Below are positions 11,497-22,064 of a stretch of 64,000 nucleotides of DNA, in pieces (the stretch's first letter is position 1; every line of letters starts with the position of its first letter). This DNA is from Paraphysomonas bandaiensis. Its lineage: Eukaryota > Chrysophyceae. The DNA lies in NCBI GenBank assembly GCA_965644295.1, contig CBFFRP010000318.1, positions 25,404-89,403 of the forward strand, in the 5' to 3' direction. Below the pieces are notes generated by a model. The model saw nothing but the letters and a program-made list of their open reading frames with translations, was not told the DNA's origin and searched no databases. Both the position numbers and the translations under genes were made by a program.

Positions 11497-12930
11497 ATAT
11501 GTGCAGAATGCAATCAGGATAGGAATTAGAATGTTACTTCTATATTGCGTGATACTTAAAAATATGCATTGTTTATGATTAAAGTATTTTAGTCGTTCAT
11601 AGGATGAATACTAATATAAGCATTACCTCATGTTAAACGTTGAATCATACTTTGTAAAAGGTAGTTTGGATAATTACAGTGACACACTAGTTTATAGTTT
11701 GTAAAAATGTGAACAGAATCATGATACATGAGACACCAGGAACCAGTAGTGACTGTCTTACTATTTCAATAGGCGTTTAAGAGTCAGAACTAAATTAGCA
11801 TTGCAATTAAACTAACTACTGCTTAACAATGAACTCTGACATCCTAGTAGCTAGTAGTGAATGTCTTCATACTAGCAATACGCGTGTAAGAGACAGGTCC
11901 AATGCAGCAAAATAATTTAACTAACTAGTGCTTAACTCTGATATCCTAGTATTTTTAGTACTACGAAAGCTCACCGCAAACACCAAGGTGCAACCACTTT
12001 CGCTCTACCACCCAAAGCAATCGCATTGAGCAAGCAGAATGTTAATATACATGACATCTACTGACTTCAGGACTTTTGAGTTCTCGAGGTGTGCACATTC
12101 CAGGATTCCTGTTGATTCCCGTCATCAATGTCGGACTCGCACCTTTTTATGGTGCTCTGGGGGATATGTACCGGAAAGTTTACTTTTCGGAAAAATAGCG
12201 TGAGCCGCAAACATACATTGCAGATTTGTTCTCCGCAGATATTGCACAAGTTGATCGAGCCGTTTTCTAGTAGGGCCTGGTAGCTGATAACCATTAATGG
12301 CCCATTAATGGTAGTCTAGTTCCCGGCAATTATAATGGCCATTAATACCTAAGTAGATAATACGCTCATAATAGAAAGTGTTATGCTCGCTTAATTACTA
12401 ATTTAGTTTAAAATCATACTACGATTCGTAACTACTTCTCACTATCCACTCTGGCGCATCAGTATCTTCATGCAGGGCTTCATGGAGGACACATAAGCAT
12501 CCCACAACATGTAATTGGCTCGTAGGAATACCAACGATTATAGACGATATGGATTCATGTTTCTACGCTCAGGTGTCATAAAATCAACTTTGCACAACTG
12601 CAATGCCTCCCAACAACAACATTAGATTGTGCTTCGATATGAAGCAAGCAGCTGGACTCATATATAGGTACCAAGTCGAGCTCTCTTGGTGACCTCGGCG
12701 CTGCAAAATCAGTTCCTGCACTTTTGTCGTGATTTTTGTCAAATGAGAGCAAACGTCTTTAGATCTTTCATCAAGGAATGCCTTTTCTCGCTCAGTGTCA
12801 GAAAACAAACATAAAGCCCGAGCGAAGGAAGGTGGCTCGTCGGTGGTTCTGCGAAATCACTCAGAAGAAGACACTCTAAATTACACTGCCATCAACTTTT
12901 TGACCATCGTCGTTGCTTTAATATTAAGTA
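11497..12930. repeat. Repeat-rich intergenic region with hAT-related remnants
   Basis: About 11758-12000 resembles parts of the hAT elements near 45.4 kb and 53.6 kb; shared words are AATAGGCGTTTAA, TGCTTAACTCTGATATCCTA and CACCAAGGTGCAACCACTT. A minus-strand frame at 12067-12294 includes CNICGEQICNVC, faintly like a BED-type zinc finger. An inverted repeat, ATTAATGGCC / GGCCATTAAT, flanks 12291-12345. No intact gene is seen. Confidence 0.45.
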
Positions 12931-13223
12931 TAACAGAAGTTGACATTATTTGCTAAGGTTTTCTATTCTCAACTGATAAGATGAAATTATAAACATTACA
13001 TGATAAAGAACCTAAGTTGTGTTCGATGTGTTCAACACCATTCATTTACTACTATAGTGTACAAACCACCCACTCAGTGATCGTATCCTGTATAGTCATC
13101 CACTTCTACTTCAGTTTCATACTACATAATATAATGTACTAATTACATATATATCTTTCGATCCTTGCATCTCACATAATACTGCACTCAATTGCAAGTA
13201 TATAGAATCTTCAGATCTCAACA
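12931..13223 (-). repeat. 3' LTR of the copia element
   Basis: 293 bp, direct repeat of 17931-18223 with no difference seen on reading. It is preceded in element orientation by the polypurine tract. AGTA lies immediately outside at 12927-12930. Confidence 0.92.
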
Positions 13224-13348
13224 CTCCCCCTCAATTGAGTGTTGTACTTATGACGCCTCCCAGCTATTGAATGCCTGAGATAAAAAAATTCTTGACAGTA
13301 AAATAGACTCATCTCTAAGTCTAAACCTCTGTCTAAAAAACTCAGTAC

Positions 13349-15742
13349 CTACTTGCGCCTTCTTTTATCCCTTGGTCCCTCATTAATCACTTCAGTGGAA
13401 CTCTTAACTTTCTCTCCAAGATTTCTCTTTCTCTGCTCCATATATGATAAACCAACCAATGACTTTGTATAAATATCTGCTGCTTGTTGCGATGTATGCA
13501 CATGCACTAACTTAATCGTATTGAACTGATTGGGATCCACGTGCTCTCTCACCATGTGATACTTAATCTCAATGTGCTTCGACTTCTTGTGAAACACTGG
13601 GTTTTCGGCCAAATCCTGGGCACTCTGACTGTCGATGAAGAATGGTGTGGGTTTGATGAGCCTCAACTTAATCTCACCCGTCACCCCCCGAACCCATAGC
13701 ACTTCTTGGAGACCCGAGTAAATACACTGATACTCAGACTGCATGCTTGACGTTGCCACTGTCGTCTGCAGTTTGGACTGCCAGACTATAGGCCCTCCCG
13801 CTGCAAACCCAACGTACCCCGACGTGGACTTCCTGGAGAGCTGATCTCCCGCCCAATCCGCGTCAGTAAACATATGGAAGTCGAACCGTCTACTCCCATA
13901 TTGAATCCCTTTGTCAATAGAACCACGAATATATTGCCATACATGTGTTAATAGCTTGCATACTTCAATATTCACCTTATTACTGAACCGAGACAGTACT
14001 CCCACTGCATAGGCAATATCCGGCCTCGTGTTCATCGATAGATATAGTAATGCACCTATCAACGGCCGATATGGGAAGTTATCTACTATAAGCTGTTCCT
14101 CCTCGGTATGCTCATGCCGCGCCCCTTTTGCCACTAAATCCATTGCTTCCGCCGGTAGAGGACTCTTCCGTACCTTTCGCGGTGACCCAAGATACTTTTC
14201 AAACTTTTCTAAGATCTTAGCCGCATATACTGATTGGTCAAGACGAATATACTCTGGCGTTCTTGTGACTCGAACATTCAGAAAATGTTCCATCTCGCCC
14301 ATATCCTTCATATCAAACCGGGCACACAGTTGAGCTTTAATATCCTTCACTATGTTGACATCACGACCTAACACTAGGATATCATCCACATATATCGTTA
14401 ATAATATCAATTCATCGCCCTTATACTGATAATACAAACACGGGTCTAATACACATGGTTTAAAATGCATAGATCGTATGAATTTATCCAATGTTTTCCA
14501 CCACGACCGCGGGGAACTCCGAAGCCCGTATAACGACTTCTTCAACTTAAAGCAGTACCCCTCAGGCAGCTGAAAGTCCGGAGTTGCCTTCATATATACA
14601 TCCCCCTCTATATCTGCATATAGAAATGCGTTAGACACATCCAGTTGATGAATTACCATGTTCATCACGAAAGCTATGGCGATTAACAGTCGCACTGTTA
14701 CCCCCTTAACAACGGGTGCGAAATGGTTCGCCCAACCACTCGACTGCTGTCCACAACCGATTGCTACAAGACGAGCCTTATATCGGCGGACCTCTCCCTC
14801 CTTATCGTACTTCTTTCCATAGACGTACTTGGAGTGCAGTGGGACGACTCCGTCCGGTATACGAGTCACCTCCATGGTATCTCGCTTCGCCAAACCCTCT
14901 CGCTCTACACGGCGAGCTCGTCTCCACTCCCTGTGCTCGGCACTCTCCAAGGACTCACGATGTGTCTGAGGCACTGTCGACTCTTCCGCTGACATCCACA
15001 CTGAGTCTGCCTCCTGTAAAAGGTCACTCACATCACTCTCATCACTCAAATGATGGATTTGTCCTAACACCGACACATTCGTTACCGTCCTTGGAGTTCT
15101 TGCGCGTTTGCCGTGCGGATGATTCTCGGCAGGGGTCCCTTCCCCCGAAGGTAATGCTGAGTCAGCCTGGGGCTGCACCTGCCCACTTTCCGACTGCTGT
15201 GGCACCACTCCGCTGATACCGCCGTCACGGTTGTCAGTAACTCTGGCCCTAACCACCCTCTGCGCAAGATCCTCTGTCATCTTCTTGATGTCAGCAATAT
15301 GAATAGGAGTTTTATCCTCCACTTGAACCTGGTTACCAGTAACCAACGACCGGTATCCCACAATAAGTCCCTTCCTTATCACCACTCTGTTAGTCTTGTA
15401 TAGCAGACCACCATCCTCATGGTGCTTTCCGATAAGATACTCAAACTCACCCGGTTGACGAGCCTCGGGATCTATAGCCACTTGAGCCTCCTCCAGCTCT
15501 CTATAATAATCCTGAGACCTCTCAGGTACCGATTCATCAAATAATACATGTACCGAGTGTACTACGGTGTCCCCCACTAGCACCTTGTATCCTTTTCGAT
15601 CAGCTGGATACCCTATGAAATAACCTGTCATTGCTTTGTCCTCCCAGTCCTTCCTCCTGTCGGCCTTGGGTGTTAGCACATATGCTTTGCACCCCCATTT
15701 CCGTAGCCACGATAGGCTGGGAACGCTCCCCCTGGGACACAC
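13349..15742 (-). CDS. Copia reverse transcriptase-RNase H frame
   Basis: About 797 codons, with no ATG at its 5' end; it overlaps the upstream frame by about 70 bp. It opens with the integrase-end block LRKWGCKAYVLTPKADRR and GYFIGYPADRKGYKV. The copia reverse transcriptase carries LDVSNAFLYADI, KSLYGLRSSPRSW and the catalytic YVDDILVLG. RNase H has FTDADWAGDQLSRKSTSGYV and SSMQSEYQ. In intact copia elements this is continuous with the upstream frame. The change of frame occurs at a G5 run (about 15732-15736). I read it as a one-base lesion, an assembly homopolymer error, or less likely a recoding site. Confidence 0.88.
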   Translation of the reverse strand: MCPRGSVPSLSWLRKWGCKAYVLTPKADRRKDWEDKAMTGYFIGYPADRKGYKVLVGDTVVHSVHVLFDESVPERSQDYYRELEEAQVAIDPEARQPGEFEYLIGKHHEDGGLLYKTNRVVIRKGLIVGYRSLVTGNQVQVEDKTPIHIADIKKMTEDLAQRVVRARVTDNRDGGISGVVPQQSESGQVQPQADSALPSGEGTPAENHPHGKRARTPRTVTNVSVLGQIHHLSDESDVSDLLQEADSVWMSAEESTVPQTHRESLESAEHREWRRARRVEREGLAKRDTMEVTRIPDGVVPLHSKYVYGKKYDKEGEVRRYKARLVAIGCGQQSSGWANHFAPVVKGVTVRLLIAIAFVMNMVIHQLDVSNAFLYADIEGDVYMKATPDFQLPEGYCFKLKKSLYGLRSSPRSWWKTLDKFIRSMHFKPCVLDPCLYYQYKGDELILLTIYVDDILVLGRDVNIVKDIKAQLCARFDMKDMGEMEHFLNVRVTRTPEYIRLDQSVYAAKILEKFEKYLGSPRKVRKSPLPAEAMDLVAKGARHEHTEEEQLIVDNFPYRPLIGALLYLSMNTRPDIAYAVGVLSRFSNKVNIEVCKLLTHVWQYIRGSIDKGIQYGSRRFDFHMFTDADWAGDQLSRKSTSGYVGFAAGGPIVWQSKLQTTVATSSMQSEYQCIYSGLQEVLWVRGVTGEIKLRLIKPTPFFIDSQSAQDLAENPVFHKKSKHIEIKYHMVREHVDPNQFNTIKLVHVHTSQQAADIYTKSLVGLSYMEQRKRNLGEKVKSSTEVINEGPRDKRRRK

Positions 15743-17946
15743 TCATATGGAGACATCCATCCTTGCCACGTCCGAGTTGGCATTCGTCGCACAATGTAAC
15801 ATGCAGTTTGATAAGCATCAAACCAGAACGACTTTGGAAGTCCAGATGCCGTCAACATCGTCAGTGTCATCTCCCCAATTGTTCGGAATTTCCTCTCAGA
15901 CACCGCGTTGAGCTCTGGCGTGTCTCGTGTTGTATGTGACACCCGAGTCCCATATCGCTGCAACAGATACTCTCTTATCTGCTGACTAATAAGTTCGGAT
16001 CCTCCATCGGCATGATACTCCACTATACGGTTCCACCCCTCGTACTTCACTAAGTGGACCTCGCACAAGTGTCGTAGACATTTGAACACCTCCTCTCCGC
16101 TTCGAGTCCTCAATCCATATTCCCATATCATCTTTGTTGCTAAGTCCGTGAATAGGAGCACGTACTTATACCCTTGTCTGGATTCACAATTCAGGTAGAC
16201 TGAGATGTCCGCTGTCACTCGTTCCAGAAACCTGACTGCGCTTAGCTCTTCGTTGTCCCGTGATTTGAACGAATGCCTGGTTATCTTCGCCTTGGCACAC
16301 CATTTACACAGGGGTTTCTTGCAACTCTTCTCCTTTGCCTTCGAAAGGTGATGTCGTTGTAGTCCTGATCCTCTGAATAACATGTGTCGGTGAGCTTCTA
16401 ATAACTTCGATTTCGAGACATGTCCAGTACGCTCATGTAAGCGATCCAACGCATCTTGTCCTGTATTATCCGACAAATTTACCTCCTCCATCTGATTGCA
16501 CATAGACACATTTGGCAGATTTAACACCTCCATCAAGTCCACATACGGCATTCCTCCATGCTCATCGTACTCTCCAGTCAACACCTCGTTTCCAGAGTCC
16601 AATTCCACGATTTTAGGCTTTCGAAGCAGTTGTAATCCGTATCCCATTGATCTCAGCATTCCTCCTGACACAATGTTCTTCACCGCTTCCTCACTAACTC
16701 TGATGTCTCTCCATTCCCCGAATGTACCAGCCCCCTGTGTCTCCAATTGAGAACCCTTTCTAGTTAGTTGGATTGCCCCAAACTCAGGAGTAAATGACTC
16801 CAGTGCAATTTTATCCTTTACTATAAACAGTCTTTTACTTGCACAACTGTCCAGATATACACGAGGTTCTTCCGACGTATCCACCGATAGCAAAACCTCT
16901 TCTCCAAACATATTCGCTTCATCATCCGACGACTCTCCGTCGTTGACGTATTTCTTCCATTCTGTCTCGAATTTCCTGTTCGATTTTCGAGGATTCTCAT
17001 TATCCGGGTTTTTTATGTTCTTCCGTTTTTTCGACTTGCACTGTCGGGCTTTGTGACTAAAATCTCCACAGATATGACAACCAGTATAATCCTTTGATCC
17101 TGGCTGCTGCACACTCTTCGAAGCCTTTTCCTTTGTCTTCCCTTTTCTTTTGAACTTGTCCATTTTCCTTTGTCGTTCCTTAGCATAACAATTCGCTGCT
17201 ACATGTCCCTTCTTCCGACAAAATGAACAAACCACTGGCTCCTTCGACGCCGTAAAATTGATCTCTTCAGATTTGTCTCCCTTTAGTTTCTTCAGTTGCG
17301 TCATAGCCTCGTCATACTCTTCACAAGCCTCTTTCACCGAATCAAATGTAGTTGTTGCTTTAGGCATCATCGCTACCGACATCCATAAATCATGTAATTC
17401 CTCTATCTGCAGCGCTGCTTTTATCTTTGCTAATTTACTTGCCTCTGTCTGCGGTTGTCCCAATTTTATGAGCTTCTGGATTATACCGTTCAGTCGATCT
17501 ACCCCAACAGACACCTTTTCCCCCGGCCTTATTTTGAACGAATGGTATTCTGCCGTAGTCTTCTCCAATACAGTCCCAATCTCGCCTCTGAACCTATCAA
17601 CCAGTGTCTGAAGGAGCTCACTGGATAACACCTCCTTAGCAGGATCATCAGCAGGTAAAATTGCCTTCCCCTCCAAATATTGATTGGCTACCTCCAACAC
17701 ATCAGGGTCATGCTCGCAAGCCTCCCAAATAGTACTAACACAGGTATCATTACGCTCTCTCCATGACTCTAAATTCCTTCCTCCGGCTGGCGGGTCCTCC
17801 AAGCCAAGATGGTTTCGGTTTTTCTTCATTAGATGCATCTTGATTTTTCTCGCTGAATAGTCTGCTTGGTTCTTGTCAAACCGTAGCTTCTTGTCATCTT
17901 CCCCATCCCTACAACTACCATCCGCTACCATAACAGAAGTTGACAT
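15673..17946 (-). CDS. Copia gag-protease-integrase frame, 757 codons
   Basis: Residues 1-230 are a gag-like region. Two CCHC zinc knuckles follow: C240-C253 (CSFCRKKGHVAANC) and C290-C303 (CHICGDFSHKARQC). The aspartic protease active site reads YLDSCAS near residue 366, where families usually have DSGA. A GAG-pre-integrase His/Cys region and an integrase core with TADIS, YHADGGSE and NAVSERK (the three acidic catalytic positions) complete it. It acts in virus-like particles to package, cut and integrate element cDNA. The frame ends a short way past the integrase core, where the next domain continues in another frame. Start at M1 (in the LTR) or M6 is possible. Confidence 0.88.
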   Translation of the reverse strand: MSTSVMVADGSCRDGEDDKKLRFDKNQADYSARKIKMHLMKKNRNHLGLEDPPAGGRNLESWRERNDTCVSTIWEACEHDPDVLEVANQYLEGKAILPADDPAKEVLSSELLQTLVDRFRGEIGTVLEKTTAEYHSFKIRPGEKVSVGVDRLNGIIQKLIKLGQPQTEASKLAKIKAALQIEELHDLWMSVAMMPKATTTFDSVKEACEEYDEAMTQLKKLKGDKSEEINFTASKEPVVCSFCRKKGHVAANCYAKERQRKMDKFKRKGKTKEKASKSVQQPGSKDYTGCHICGDFSHKARQCKSKKRKNIKNPDNENPRKSNRKFETEWKKYVNDGESSDDEANMFGEEVLLSVDTSEEPRVYLDSCASKRLFIVKDKIALESFTPEFGAIQLTRKGSQLETQGAGTFGEWRDIRVSEEAVKNIVSGGMLRSMGYGLQLLRKPKIVELDSGNEVLTGEYDEHGGMPYVDLMEVLNLPNVSMCNQMEEVNLSDNTGQDALDRLHERTGHVSKSKLLEAHRHMLFRGSGLQRHHLSKAKEKSCKKPLCKWCAKAKITRHSFKSRDNEELSAVRFLERVTADISVYLNCESRQGYKYVLLFTDLATKMIWEYGLRTRSGEEVFKCLRHLCEVHLVKYEGWNRIVEYHADGGSELISQQIREYLLQRYGTRVSHTTRDTPELNAVSERKFRTIGEMTLTMLTASGLPKSFWFDAYQTACYIVRRMPTRTWQGWMSPYECVPGGAFPAYRGYGNGGAKHMC

Positions 17947-18223
17947 TATTTGCTAAGGTTTTCTATTCTCAACTGATAAGATGAAATTATAAACATTACA
18001 TGATAAAGAACCTAAGTTGTGTTCGATGTGTTCAACACCATTCATTTACTACTATAGTGTACAAACCACCCACTCAGTGATCGTATCCTGTATAGTCATC
18101 CACTTCTACTTCAGTTTCATACTACATAATATAATGTACTAATTACATATATATCTTTCGATCCTTGCATCTCACATAATACTGCACTCAATTGCAAGTA
18201 TATAGAATCTTCAGATCTCAACA
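17931..18223 (-). repeat. 5' LTR of the copia element
   Basis: 293-bp partner of the 3' LTR. AGTA lies immediately outside at 18224-18227. The first ATG of the gag-pol frame (17946) falls inside this LTR, 16 bases before its end. Confidence 0.92.
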
Positions 18224-18479
18224 AGTAATATATGATATAATTACAAAATGTAGTTATTTTCTTTCGTTGTGTATTGCAGCTTCTTTCAACTTTGGGGAAA
18301 AATTATACTCTAGGTGAAATATGCACATTTTCAATGCTTTTTAGAGTTTTTGTATTAGAAATATTGCTTGTAAATAATTGTGTTATAGGACAGTGATCAC
18401 AAACCCAAATTCGTAGCATGATATATATCAACAAAGAATTTATTAATTACACCATACTAAAAGAATAGATCTTCATCTA

Positions 18480-21400
18480 CTAAAGAATACCAACTGAATG
18501 CATTCGCTGGCTCAAGTACTCCCTGATATAATCATCTGAAAATTCGCCAGAATACATCTCCCGAACCACATGGAAACCGTCTTGGGCTGACTGCAAATAG
18601 TCGTCTCGGCTTTGCGCAAAATATTTCATACGATTCACATGCGGATGCTTGTAAGAGAATTCAAAATTATACACATTACGATGTGTGCCCGTTTCTGGAA
18701 CTCTCTGTGCAACTATGATATCGGCTTTGAAGCCATGATAGTAAACCAAGGTCAAAACTTTGTAGTCATCTCCAAGGCCATTATCATCTAATATCTGTTC
18801 TATGCATTTTCCAAAACTAGATATCCGCGAGTTTATGACTATGCTGTGCTCATTATCTGTTGCATATTGAATCGGCTCCAAGTGCATGACATTGCTCTGC
18901 AAGGAAGACATGGAGCGTTTAATAACTTCCACAATGTCTTGCGGGAGATCCTCTTCCTTCGTGAGAACGCAAGCCAACGACCTCCACACTTTAGTGGCTG
19001 AATTTCGTTGGGATACACAACACATATCGGTCGACTCAAGCAATGCGGATGTGCGATTAACCACGCCTCTGAGTAAATCAATTGACTTGGGGAAATCTTT
19101 CGACAAAAGTCCAAGCAGGCCTACGAGGGCATACGATAAATTCGCAGGAGTGTCCTGGTTATCAGATGCAGGAATAACCTCAAGTTTATCCACAAAAGCC
19201 TTTGCTTCAGGGTGGCAATGATGTAATCCTCCGAGGCCTGAAAGGGCCATCAACTCAACGTGCCTCGTTTCAGTAAGATACTTGTCAGTTATAGCCACCA
19301 ATAATTCCCTCACGTTATCGTCGTGACTGTACTTTGAGCGCAGCCCCAACAGCATCATACCCAAATACGTGTCGGAATAATCATCTACACGAGAGTGTTC
19401 TACAAGACGTCTAGCAGCAAGCATCATATCACTCACTTCTGGACAGTCCGATGTCATACTCCGTAGCCCGTACAACACATTCGCAATGTTCATGCACGAG
19501 AATTCGGATGTACACTCGTCAATCAACCTAAACAACTTTGATAGAGTCTGCCGTACCTCAACATAGTTACAGTTCATTCTACCTATACCGGTCATAATCA
19601 TGCTGATATTATCAGGTGCAAAAGGCGGTCGAGAGGGGTTCGAGTCAACGCGATTGATAATACCCAGCAAAACTGCACGAGAAGCTTTCGTTGAGCTCCC
19701 GCCTCGAGATAGCCCATGAAACGACAGTGCCATGTGCTGCTCATTGAAACACATGTCTGGGGATGCTTCGGATATCACATTCGCTAAGATTTTTAGAAGA
19801 TCCTGAATCTCTTCTGTCTGGCTATTCATACTTCGAATCCCGTATAACATACAAGCTATGGCAACACTATCGTTCACAGAACTGCCAGATATCTGAAGAA
19901 TTTTATCGTTCAGTGTGCGAACAATTTTCGATAGCACATCGCATTCAACAGACATATTATGTAATCCGTACATGGCCTTGCCGATAGCACTCATCGCCAA
20001 CTTATCAGTACTTCGAGACAAATGAAAGGACAATATTTTCAGAATATCCATCACATATTCACTGTCATTATTGAAATGTTGTAGACCGTAGAGGGCATTG
20101 CATATATGGATCCCTCTGCACACCTCACTTCCTTTGACCATACGAGGCCCACTGGCAAGATTTATATTACCATGAGAGTCTATGTCTGGTATTTTGCTTG
20201 CAACAACTTTCAGAGCCTCATGGGCTTCAGGACAATCGGAAGACATGCCATTCAAGCTATACACAACACGACAGAGCACGGTCCCGTCAAGCGTCGTCGG
20301 GGATTTGGATAGCTTGGTCGTAAGGCACTTGAGTAGCGCAACCGGTTCTGGTTGTTTGGAAGACATGTGTTGCAGACCAGAATAGGCCTGACTGACAAGT
20401 ACTTTCGAAAGTGGTCTACTGAAAGACCTTACCTTGTCGCAGAGTGTCGATATTAACTGCTTTTCTGGAAGTGATTGGCCAGTGATATGCTGCAGAGAGG
20501 ACAATGATGTGTACACCTGATTTCCATTCCAAGCATTCGGTAGACTTGTCTGTAGCTTTTTTGTGAGACATTCAACGACTTCATCACGATTCTCATCATT
20601 CTTGAACCGAGGCAGAAATTGCAGGGCAGCAACGCAATGAAAAATGTGCTTGGCGTGGCTTAAAGGTTTCTCCGAGTCCACTAATGATCGGAAGAGAGCC
20701 AGAACAATGCCTGGGATGGCTTCAGATGATATGTGCCTTAACTCTTTTATTTCCACAATCGCTCGTCCAATATCTTCAGTTGAGTTGATTGCATTTGTCA
20801 TTGTGAGACCTGCGTCTACCTTCTCCGCACATGCACTAAGAACAGCATCCACACCAGCACTGTTTGAACCATATGGAAGGGGTTTGGATATAGCTGCCAA
20901 AGATGAGAGAATGTATTTCACTTCTATGGGTGTAGCATCTACACTTTCTACAGTGTTAGCATTTAAGGCAGGCTTACTTCTCATGCAATGAGCTATTGTA
21001 TTCATCGCAATAGTAGCACATTCCTGTCGCACATCCATCGCCACCAATCCGTCCAGAGCACGTACACAAACACGAAACGGTATATTTTCAGGGATATTGG
21101 CAAAATCATGAGTGCATAGATTGTTCAAAATTGTCAATATCTCTCGGCCAGATGAGCTATGTGAGCCAATGTGACGGAGACCATTCAGGGCCTGTAAATA
21201 CTGAATATCAGTTATAGGAGTCGTCGAGCGCCGGAGAAGCCGTAATATATTATCTACAAGAATCTTTCCCTCTTTGTGCTCCGTTGATATCCAAGAGAGA
21301 CTGGACACTATACATGTGATGTCCTCAGCGCTAAGAGGCTCGTTACAGGCAGCAACATGAGGAGTAATGATTGCCAGCAACTCTCGCACAATCTCTTCAC

Positions 21401-22064
21401 GGGAAGACATACAACTTAGCCCAGAACAGAGCATTCCTACCATTTTCGCGCTCAGGGGCTTAACTGGGCAAGGTTTGTATATATCACATAGAACTGTGAG
21501 CAGATTCCTTACATCTTTATGAGAGCCATTAAACTTTCGCATTCCGTACATCGACATGCACATCTCCTCCGGGGTGCACACAAGTTGGCCAGAGTCTGAT
21601 ACTTTCTGATGTAATGTAGATATAAAATGACGAACTTCACTAGTATGACTACTCATACACTGCATGCCATAAAGCAGGCTGCATATTGACGTGCTATCTA
21701 ACGGGTAATCAATTTTTCGAAATGCATTTTCAAGGACACCAAGAAGAGCTCTGCAGTCAGAGCGCTCAATTTCTAAGCTCAATAAACCATTCCCTAACAA
21801 CACAACATCACTCGTCTCATGCATCAGATGCGTTCCTTTAGCAGATACGATAATATTCTGAACCTCTTCAGGGGAGAGAAGAGTTCTATTAATACCCGCA
21901 GTGCTCATTGTAGACAGCACTGGTACACACGCTTGTTGTCTATTTTTTGCCCCTTGTAAAGTATACGCAGATGAAGAAATCCTTCTAGAGGAAAATGAAC
22001 TCTCATGACTGTATTTTTTATATGATAAAAATCGATTTAATCGCAATTTTCGATGAGATAACAT
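18480..22064 (-). CDS. Helical-repeat protein with RAP-like C-terminal domain, 1194 aa, likely organellar
   Basis: Single exon from the ATG at 22064. The first about 45 residues are rich in Arg, Lys and Ser with almost no acids (MLSHRKLRLNRFLSYKKY...), like a mitochondrial or plastid presequence. Residues about 75-1050 hold roughly 25 degenerate helical repeats of 35-40 residues with the signature LYGLxxMSSxxxEVxxLLxxL. The last about 100 residues (GFKADIIVAQRV, VYNFEFSY, QSRDDYLQSAQDGFHVVRE) fit a RAP-type, restriction-endonuclease-like fold. Repeat-RAP proteins in algae and apicomplexans bind organellar RNAs and guide processing or stability, so RNA binding in an organelle is inferred. It lies next to the copia insertion, which has not disrupted it. 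Confidence 0.75.
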   Translation of the reverse strand: MLSHRKLRLNRFLSYKKYSHESSFSSRRISSSAYTLQGAKNRQQACVPVLSTMSTAGINRTLLSPEEVQNIIVSAKGTHLMHETSDVVLLGNGLLSLEIERSDCRALLGVLENAFRKIDYPLDSTSICSLLYGMQCMSSHTSEVRHFISTLHQKVSDSGQLVCTPEEMCMSMYGMRKFNGSHKDVRNLLTVLCDIYKPCPVKPLSAKMVGMLCSGLSCMSSREEIVRELLAIITPHVAACNEPLSAEDITCIVSSLSWISTEHKEGKILVDNILRLLRRSTTPITDIQYLQALNGLRHIGSHSSSGREILTILNNLCTHDFANIPENIPFRVCVRALDGLVAMDVRQECATIAMNTIAHCMRSKPALNANTVESVDATPIEVKYILSSLAAISKPLPYGSNSAGVDAVLSACAEKVDAGLTMTNAINSTEDIGRAIVEIKELRHISSEAIPGIVLALFRSLVDSEKPLSHAKHIFHCVAALQFLPRFKNDENRDEVVECLTKKLQTSLPNAWNGNQVYTSLSSLQHITGQSLPEKQLISTLCDKVRSFSRPLSKVLVSQAYSGLQHMSSKQPEPVALLKCLTTKLSKSPTTLDGTVLCRVVYSLNGMSSDCPEAHEALKVVASKIPDIDSHGNINLASGPRMVKGSEVCRGIHICNALYGLQHFNNDSEYVMDILKILSFHLSRSTDKLAMSAIGKAMYGLHNMSVECDVLSKIVRTLNDKILQISGSSVNDSVAIACMLYGIRSMNSQTEEIQDLLKILANVISEASPDMCFNEQHMALSFHGLSRGGSSTKASRAVLLGIINRVDSNPSRPPFAPDNISMIMTGIGRMNCNYVEVRQTLSKLFRLIDECTSEFSCMNIANVLYGLRSMTSDCPEVSDMMLAARRLVEHSRVDDYSDTYLGMMLLGLRSKYSHDDNVRELLVAITDKYLTETRHVELMALSGLGGLHHCHPEAKAFVDKLEVIPASDNQDTPANLSYALVGLLGLLSKDFPKSIDLLRGVVNRTSALLESTDMCCVSQRNSATKVWRSLACVLTKEEDLPQDIVEVIKRSMSSLQSNVMHLEPIQYATDNEHSIVINSRISSFGKCIEQILDDNGLGDDYKVLTLVYYHGFKADIIVAQRVPETGTHRNVYNFEFSYKHPHVNRMKYFAQSRDDYLQSAQDGFHVVREMYSGEFSDDYIREYLSQRMHSVGIL

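Larger units (their letters stand above)
12931..18223 (-). mobile_element. Ty1/copia LTR retrotransposon, 5.3 kb, complete with two LTRs
   Basis: Two 293-bp direct LTRs (12931-13223 and 17931-18223), exactly 5000 bp apart and identical by eye, bound the element. In element orientation the LTR begins TGTTGAGATC and ends CTTCTGTTA. A polypurine tract, GAGGGGGAG (13224-13232), abuts the 3' LTR. TGGTAGCGG next to the 5' LTR is a plausible tRNA primer site. AGTA directly flanks both ends, consistent with a short target duplication. Domain order is gag zinc knuckles, protease, integrase, reverse transcriptase, RNase H, which defines Ty1/copia rather than Ty3/gypsy. LTR identity implies recent insertion. 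Confidence 0.93.

Noticed and set aside
12584-12808. 74-codon minus-strand frame considered as a hAT transposase piece
   Set aside because: FLDERSK vaguely resembles the FLDPRFK motif of hAT, but order and surroundings do not fit the other remnants.
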